Shown piece after piece: positions 6,188-10,248 of a DNA stretch of 10,248 nucleotides (its first letter is position 1; every line of letters starts with the position of its first letter). The stretch is from JBDKTK01 sp039680225 (GTDB lineage: Bacteria > Desulfobacterota > Syntrophia > Syntrophales > UBA4778), in contig JBDKTK010000123.1 of assembly GCA_039680225.1 (NCBI GenBank), positions 1 through 10,248 on the forward strand. The letters are read 5' to 3'. The notes beneath the pieces are model-generated. The model did not search any database, had not been told where the DNA came from, and saw only the letters and a program-made list of their open reading frames with translations. The translations under genes were made by a program, and so were the position numbers.

Positions 6188-7474
6188 TTATCTTAAATCT
6201 GAAATCTCAAATTTCTTGAATATGAGGCAGCTGTTGACGTCGCCGAAACCGAACCCAGCCTTGGCAACGATCCGCAGGTCCTCCATGTCTATACACTTCC
6301 GCGGTATCCAGTCCGAGAACTCCTCGATATCGGGATGGATGTCCTCGCAGTTCACCGACGGGTGGAGGAACCCCTTCTTGAGCTGCAGGGCGACGGCGGC
6401 GCACTCGATGGCCCCGGCCGCTCCCAGGCAGTGGCCGATCAGCGACTTGGTGGAGTTGATGAAGGGGAAGCTCTCCGGGCCCCTTCCCAGCGCCCTTGCC
6501 CAGTTGCGGACTTCAACAGGGTCCGCGAACGTGGCGGTGAGATGGCCGTTGATTGCATCGATCTCCATGGGATCGATCCCGGCATCGGCTACCGCCGCCC
6601 TGATGCAGCGCTCCACCCCCACGGGGTTGGGCGCCGTCATGGACCCACCCTGTCTCTGGCCGCCGCAGTTGACCGCCCCCCCGATTATTTCAGCGTAAAT
6701 ATTCGCTCCCCTCTCCAGGGCGCTCTCCAGTTCTTCCACGACCAGGATTCCCGCGCCCGACCCGGGGACGAACCCGGCGGCGGTGGCGCTCATGGGGCGG
6801 GAGGCCGACTCGGGGTTGTCGTTGAACTTGCGGCAAAGCACCCTCATGGCGTCGAACCCGGCCCAGATGAACGGCGAAGGGCCTTCGGACCCCCCGGCCA
6901 GCATACGTTTGCTGAGGCCGGTCCTGATCCGGTTCACCGAATCGATAATTGCCTCGTTCCCGGTGCTGCAGGCGGAAGAGTTCGAGGTCACCTGGTTGCC
7001 GAGTCCCAGCAGTCCGGCCACGAAGGCGCTCGTGGAACTGTTCATGACCTGCTCGACAATGCTGCTTCCCAGCCTCCTGACCTTCCCCTGCTGGACTGTC
7101 GGTATAAGTTTCCCGACAATCGTGTCCATGCCGCCTATCCCCGATCCGATCACGGCCCCTGTGTCCCAGTCGGGATCGGCTCCGTCTGACGGCACTTCGA
7201 ACCCGGCGTCCTTCCAGGCGTCAATGGCGGCCAGGGCCGCATAAGTGATATTGTCGTTCATGCTGAGGCGCTTTTCCTCGCTGAAACAGCCGTTTGCATC
7301 GCCATTGGCCTTTTCCGGCACGCCGCCCACCTGGCAGGCAAAATTCAGGTCCTTGAGTGCGGGGATATAGCGTATTCCCGATGTCCCCCGCCGCAGGGCG
7401 TGCTCGAACTGCGTCAGGCCATGGCCGTTCGGCGCCACAACTCCCATTCCGGTCACAACCACTCTCTTCCTCAA
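6188..7474 (-). CDS. beta-ketoacyl-ACP synthase, KAS I/II (FabB/FabF) family
   Basis: A 428-residue condensing enzyme that extends acyl chains by decarboxylative Claisen condensation with malonyl-ACP. The N-terminus MRKRVVVTGMGVVAPNG is typical of the family. The active-site Cys is Cys169 in NSSACSTGNEA; the two histidines are His311 in NGHLTATFADP and His348 in STKSLIGHCLGAAGA, with Lys343 also kept, so the Cys-His-His set is complete. The usual HGT is altered to HLT, and the glycine-rich loop near the end reads FGFGDVN rather than FGFGGTN. These point to a specialised subfamily rather than the housekeeping FabF. It uses a TTG start at 7474: a stop codon lies directly upstream in frame, a strong GGAGGA sits 6 nt before, and the next ATG would remove the conserved first strand. 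It lies 49 nt after the FabZ-like gene and 39 nt before the ACP gene. Confidence 0.93.
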   Translation of the reverse strand: MRKRVVVTGMGVVAPNGHGLTQFEHALRRGTSGIRYIPALKDLNFACQVGGVPEKANGDANGCFSEEKRLSMNDNITYAALAAIDAWKDAGFEVPSDGADPDWDTGAVIGSGIGGMDTIVGKLIPTVQQGKVRRLGSSIVEQVMNSSTSAFVAGLLGLGNQVTSNSSACSTGNEAIIDSVNRIRTGLSKRMLAGGSEGPSPFIWAGFDAMRVLCRKFNDNPESASRPMSATAAGFVPGSGAGILVVEELESALERGANIYAEIIGGAVNCGGQRQGGSMTAPNPVGVERCIRAAVADAGIDPMEIDAINGHLTATFADPVEVRNWARALGRGPESFPFINSTKSLIGHCLGAAGAIECAAVALQLKKGFLHPSVNCEDIHPDIEEFSDWIPRKCIDMEDLRIVAKAGFGFGDVNSCLIFKKFEISDLR

Positions 7475-7480
7475 TCAATC

Positions 7481-7486
7481 TCCTCC
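7481..7486 (-). promoter_or_regulatory. ribosome binding site for the ketosynthase TTG start
   Basis: GGAGGA on the - strand is 6 nt upstream of TTG at 7474, within a longer GGGGAGGAG. The codon just before the TTG is an in-frame TGA, so no longer product is possible. Confidence 0.75.
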
Positions 7487-7523
7487 CCAAATCCGGTAAA
7501 TCTTAACCCGTTTCTCAACCTGT

Positions 7524-7988
7524 TTAGTTTTTAACTCCAACACCCATTAAGGTCCCCCGGCACACGGCCGTCCCGTCCTCTTTTTCCATCGTGACATTGA
7601 CCTTCAGGCTCGACCTGCGGAAATAAACCTTTTCTCCGCGGACAATGACCTTTTCCCCGGGATAGACCGGCTGCAGGAATTCAATGTTTTCCACCATTGA
7701 AAAAAGCGTCGTCATCCTGTTGATGCTTTCGGGTTTGCCTTCCTGCAACACCTGGTAAACTCCGAAAGCAACGACCGACACCTGGGCCATTGTCTCTATC
7801 AGGATGACGCCAGGCGTGATCGGGTTTCCGGGGAAATGCCCCGCGTAAAAATACTCTTCAGGCCGGTACCGGTACTCCCCCACCACGCTGTTCCCGTCAA
7901 TTTCCAGGATCGTGTCTATGAACCTGAACGGCGGCTTCTGCGGCACGGCCTCCAGGATCTTTGCAACCAACGCCGGATCAGCCGCCAT
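7524..7988 (-). CDS. FabZ-like 3-hydroxyacyl-ACP dehydratase
   Basis: A 154-residue single hotdog-fold dehydratase that removes water from 3-hydroxyacyl-ACP to give the trans-2-enoyl chain. The family signature is clear: PQKPPFRFIDTI near the N-terminus (16-27, equivalent to the PHRYPFLLVD stretch of FabZ), then AGHFPGNPITPGVILIETMAQ (49-69) with the catalytic His51 and Glu65. The C-terminal strands include FLQPVYPGEKVIV (104-116), as in FabZ. Length agrees with FabZ (about 150). The ATG at 7988 overlaps the end of the FabG-like gene by 11 nt and has a GGGGGA upstream, indicating coupled translation. It is the second dehydratase of the operon beside the FabA-like enzyme; the two may act on different chain lengths or steps. 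It is probably a cluster-specific paralogue and not the lpxA-linked FabZ, judged by context only. Confidence 0.9.
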   Translation of the reverse strand: MAADPALVAKILEAVPQKPPFRFIDTILEIDGNSVVGEYRYRPEEYFYAGHFPGNPITPGVILIETMAQVSVVAFGVYQVLQEGKPESINRMTTLFSMVENIEFLQPVYPGEKVIVRGEKVYFRRSSLKVNVTMEKEDGTAVCRGTLMGVGVKN

Positions 7989-8703
7989 ACATTCCCCCGT
8001 TCACGTGGATAACCGACCCGGTGATATATGAGCCTTTCACGGCGAGAAAGGCGACCACTTCCGCCACTTCCTCGGGCCTTCCGACCCTGCCCAGGGCAAT
8101 CCTCGACAGGATGCCGTCCTTGACCTCCTGCGGCAGCTCTTCCATCATGCCCGTCTGGATGAAGCCCGGCGCCACCGAATTGACCAGGATGTTCCTGTCC
8201 TTCAATTCCATCGCCAGCGACTTCGTCATGGCATCGAGCGCGGCCTTTTCCATCGTGTACGGCGCCTGGCCGGCATTGCCCGTGTGGCCGACGACGCTCG
8301 ATATGTTGATTATCCTCCCGGACCCCTGGCGCAGCATGAATTGGCGGATTATCCTCTTGGTGAGATACCACGCGCCCCGCGACATTGTCCGCTGATCATC
8401 GAACTGCTCGATGCGCATCGAACTTATGTCCGCATTGACGGAGTGCCCCGCGTTGTTCACCAGCACGTCGACCCTCCCGGCCTTCTCCTTGATTTCCCCC
8501 ACCACGGCGTCGATCTGGGCGGTGTCCGCGAGGTCGGCCCTGATGAGGAACCCGTCGCCGATGGTTTCCAGGAGCGCCCTGGCGCCCTTCTCGCTGTTGC
8601 GGTAATGGACCCCGATGCTGAAACCGTTTTCAGCCAAAGCGCGGCAGCACGCCGAACCGATCCCCGTCCCCGCGCCCGTTACTATTGCCACCGGACGTGT
8701 CAT
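7978..8703 (-). CDS. FabG-like 3-oxoacyl-ACP reductase (SDR family)
   Basis: A 241-residue short-chain dehydrogenase/reductase expected to reduce 3-oxoacyl-ACP to 3-hydroxyacyl-ACP with NADPH. Visible parts are the cofactor-binding TGAGTGIG (9-16), NNAG (83-86), the catalytic Ser136 in ISSVVG, and YTMEK (Tyr149, Lys153). The proline-glycine region VAPGFIQTGM (177-186) and the C-terminal YITGSVIHVNGGMYGG are strongly FabG-like. The fourth member of the catalytic tetrad, an Asn in the T-N-L segment of E. coli FabG, aligns with Met107 here (QRTMSRGAWYLTK). The ATG at 8703 has AAGGAG at 8713-8718 and begins 2 nt after the FabA-like stop; a frame extending to 8919 overlaps that gene and is spurious. 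It is followed by the FabZ-like gene with an 11-nt overlap. The assignment is confident, but full activity is not assured given the missing Asn. Confidence 0.92.
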   Translation of the reverse strand: MTRPVAIVTGAGTGIGSACCRALAENGFSIGVHYRNSEKGARALLETIGDGFLIRADLADTAQIDAVVGEIKEKAGRVDVLVNNAGHSVNADISSMRIEQFDDQRTMSRGAWYLTKRIIRQFMLRQGSGRIINISSVVGHTGNAGQAPYTMEKAALDAMTKSLAMELKDRNILVNSVAPGFIQTGMMEELPQEVKDGILSRIALGRVGRPEEVAEVVAFLAVKGSYITGSVIHVNGGMYGG

Positions 8704-8705
8704 CC

Positions 8706-9302
8706 TCACTTGCTCCTTTCCATGATCCCGCCCAGCGAATTGCGGGACAGCCGGGGATAATCCCTGTACGAAATGCCCTTGAACACCCCCGTGCGCGCCT
8801 GCTTTACAGTCGCAATGAGCTCCCCGTCCACAAAGATATTGCCGTCGCCGATTATGATGCTCGCCCCGGATTCCTTGAGATGCTGGAAACGCCTTACATC
8901 TATTTCGTACCGCACGCATTTGTTGTACGGCCGGATCTGGCCGCTGAATGCCACTTCTCCGCAGCCCAGCGCCCTGCCGGTCCCCAGGCCGCCGCGCCAG
9001 GCGCAGTAAAATCCCAGCAGCTGCCAGACCCCGTCAACCGAGAGGCACCCCGGCTGCACCGGGTCTCCCGGCATATGGCACTGGAAATACCAGCTGTCAA
9101 GCCTGATGTCCTGCTCGGCCACGATCCGCCCGCCCCGGCCTTCAGCTTCCATCAGGAGGATCCTGTCCACCATCAGCAGCGGCGGCGCCGGCAGCCGCGC
9201 GTCGAAATACTCCGGGGGGTCTGTGACCAGAGTGCCGTAGGCCATGGCAATCAGGTCTTTCAGTTCGAAACTCTTCTTCTGCATGAATTCCTTATATGTC
9301 AT
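8706..9302 (-). CDS. FabA-like 3-hydroxyacyl-ACP dehydratase
   Basis: A 198-residue hotdog-fold enzyme of the FabA family, which dehydrates 3-hydroxyacyl-ACP and in true FabA also isomerises trans-2 to cis-3 decenoyl-ACP. Recognised segments are LPAPPLLMVDRI (37-48), WYFQCHMPGDPVQPGCLSVDGVWQLLGFY (71-99) with the catalytic His76 and Asp90, GRALGCGEVAFSGQ (109-122), and DGNIFVDGELIATV (153-166). It retains Asp at the second catalytic position, as FabA does, where FabZ has Glu. E. coli FabA has 172 residues; this one has some extra residues at the N-terminus and about 20 at the C-terminus, after RTGVF. The ATG at 9302 overlaps the KAS III stop as ATGA and has GAGG upstream, so translation is coupled. 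Whether it isomerises cannot be told from the sequence. Its partner KAS may be the FabB/F-type enzyme of this operon. Confidence 0.93.
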   Translation of the reverse strand: MTYKEFMQKKSFELKDLIAMAYGTLVTDPPEYFDARLPAPPLLMVDRILLMEAEGRGGRIVAEQDIRLDSWYFQCHMPGDPVQPGCLSVDGVWQLLGFYCAWRGGLGTGRALGCGEVAFSGQIRPYNKCVRYEIDVRRFQHLKESGASIIIGDGNIFVDGELIATVKQARTGVFKGISYRDYPRLSRNSLGGIMERSK

Positions 9303-10248
9303 TTTTCCTCTTCCATTCTCAGCATCATCTGGACCCACGTCAGCCCCGCCCCGACCAGGGCAATGGCGATATGGATGCCGGGGAACAAGTCGTCCCAGCG
9401 CTGGCTCAAGACGCCCGGGGCGCCGGCGCTGGCAGTGTTCCCGAAATTGATCACGTTGTACCAGTGGTTGTATTCGGGGATGCTGCAGCGTTCGCAAACC
9501 GTGTTAAGCATCCCCATGTTCGCCTGATGGCCCACAAACTTGAACCGGTTGGAATTCACGCTGTAGATTGACTGGAGATTGCGGACACACTCCGTCGCTT
9601 TCCGGATGGCGAATCCCTGGACCGCGTTTCCGTCCTGTCCGAAAAATCCCATCCTCGGGATGGTCACTTTCTCCCATTGCGACGGTTTGGATTCGCAATG
9701 GCAGGACGAAAAGGTGAACTTCGAGGGGACGGTGGCCGATAAGACAGCCGCCGTGGTCCCGTCGCCGAAGAGCGGCGCGGCGCGCCGGTCGCTGTAATCG
9801 ATGCAGCGCGTCAGGTTCTCCGGGTTCACGATCAGGACGAACGGGGGCAGCGCCTCCGGTTTCATCATTGAAAGAAAGCATATCTGCATGCCGAAACTCG
9901 TGCACGCGGAATTAAGGTCGAAGCACGGCGTTTCTATCCCGAGCTCCGCCGCAATCGTGGCGGCCTCGGCGGGCGACACGTTGTCGGGGGCGGAGCACCC
10001 GGAGATTACAAGCCCGATATCCTCCGGCTTCAGGCCCGCCCTTTTCAGGGCCATCCCCGCCGCCTCCGCGCCGGTCCGGGCATTGCCGAACTGGCTCGCC
10101 TCGAAAGCGGCGCGCGGGTCCGAGTTCTTCGTCCTCTTTATATAATCAAGGTCAAGGACGGTATGGCGGTTCACTATGCCCACCCTCTCCATGATCCACT
10201 CCTCGTTCGTCCCTATGTCAAGGTCCGTGAGAAATGCGTTCGTGATCA
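9299..10248 (-). CDS. KAS III-like (FabH-family) ketosynthase, 5' end outside window
   Basis: A FabH/thiolase-fold condensing enzyme that typically starts chains by joining an acyl-CoA or other primer to malonyl-ACP. The gene runs off the right edge: the frame stays open to 10248, and the 18 residues before the Met at 10192 read ITNAFLTDLDIGTNEEWI, matching the FabH T-x-x-E-W-I region. That Met is therefore internal and 315 residues are visible. The catalytic triad is intact: Cys in NSACTSF (9902-9904), His in GHQAN (9527-9529) and Asn in NFGNTASAG (9437-9439). The segment FFGQDGNAVQGFAIRKA precedes the His region as in KAS III relatives from pigment-type clusters, from memory. It ends in a 4-nt ATGA overlap with the FabA-like gene. 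Priming is the likeliest role; a DarB-like product-forming condensation is an alternative. Confidence 0.92.
   Translation of the reverse strand, partial: ITNAFLTDLDIGTNEEWIMERVGIVNRHTVLDLDYIKRTKNSDPRAAFEASQFGNARTGAEAAGMALKRAGLKPEDIGLVISGCSAPDNVSPAEAATIAAELGIETPCFDLNSACTSFGMQICFLSMMKPEALPPFVLIVNPENLTRCIDYSDRRAAPLFGDGTTAAVLSATVPSKFTFSSCHCESKPSQWEKVTIPRMGFFGQDGNAVQGFAIRKATECVRNLQSIYSVNSNRFKFVGHQANMGMLNTVCERCSIPEYNHWYNVINFGNTASAGAPGVLSQRWDDLFPGIHIAIALVGAGLTWVQMMLRMEEEK

Noticed and set aside
6335..7189. Long + strand reading frame opposite the ketosynthase gene
   Set aside because: Its product is Arg/Gly/Pro/His-rich with no domain, as expected antisense to a GC-rich gene; the ketosynthase on the other strand is unmistakable.
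8704..8919. N-terminal extension of the FabG-like gene to 8919
   Set aside because: It overlaps the FabA-like gene and has no SDR similarity; ATG at 8703 with AAGGAG fits both the family and the operon spacing.
10190..10192. Met at 10192 as the start of the KAS III-like gene
   Set aside because: The open frame continues to the window edge and encodes FabH-like residues before this Met (GTNEEWI), so the true start is outside.

Overview
The window looks like a chromosomal segment of a Gram-negative, moderately GC-rich bacterium. A menaquinone-type UbiE/MenG methyltransferase, an exported DUF3108 protein and a dense lipid/polyketide operon fit a deltaproteobacterial (Desulfobacterota-like) or similar anaerobic lineage. 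That placement is an inference from gene content; there is no rRNA or other firm taxonomic marker.

Left part (1-1641): a possible promoter and a clear intrinsic terminator precede a DEAD-box RNA helicase on the + strand, read from an ATG at 224 with a good ribosome binding site. Downstream, a compact composite inverted repeat (1572-1636) separates it from a convergent gene. Centre-left (1642-3598): a cation diffusion facilitator metal exporter on the - strand, with an unusual four-cysteine tail, is divergent from an exported DUF3108 protein on the + strand. The DUF3108 stop codon directly abuts the stop codon of ubiE.

Right part (3599-10248, all - strand, transcribed right to left): a tightly packed set of type II fatty-acid/polyketide genes that runs off the right edge. 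Order of transcription: KAS III-like ketosynthase (5' end outside the window), FabA-like dehydratase, FabG-like ketoreductase, FabZ-like dehydratase, KAS I/II-like ketosynthase, acyl carrier protein, PlsC-like acyltransferase, 4'-phosphopantetheinyl transferase, then after a hairpin a UbiE-type methyltransferase. Junctions are a 4-nt ATGA overlap, a 2-nt gap, an 11-nt overlap, gaps of 49, 39 and 14 nt, and an 80-nt overlap, which indicates one operon from the KAS III gene to the transferase.

Taken together the right part is best read as a dedicated acyl-chain assembly line with its own carrier protein, its own activating transferase and an acyltransferase to hand the product to a lipid. It has two dehydratases and a ketoreductase, and no enoyl reductase or malonyl transferase is visible, so a chain that keeps its double bonds is plausible. 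The layout recalls aryl-polyene/flexirubin-type clusters, but the hallmark genes (ammonia lyase, adenylating ligase, exporter, LolA-like carrier) are not in the window. Several family signatures are altered: the ACP has NSA instead of DSL, the ketosynthase has GHLTAT instead of a HGT motif, and the reductase has Met at the usual tetrad Asn. These suggest a specialised set rather than housekeeping fatty acid synthesis.
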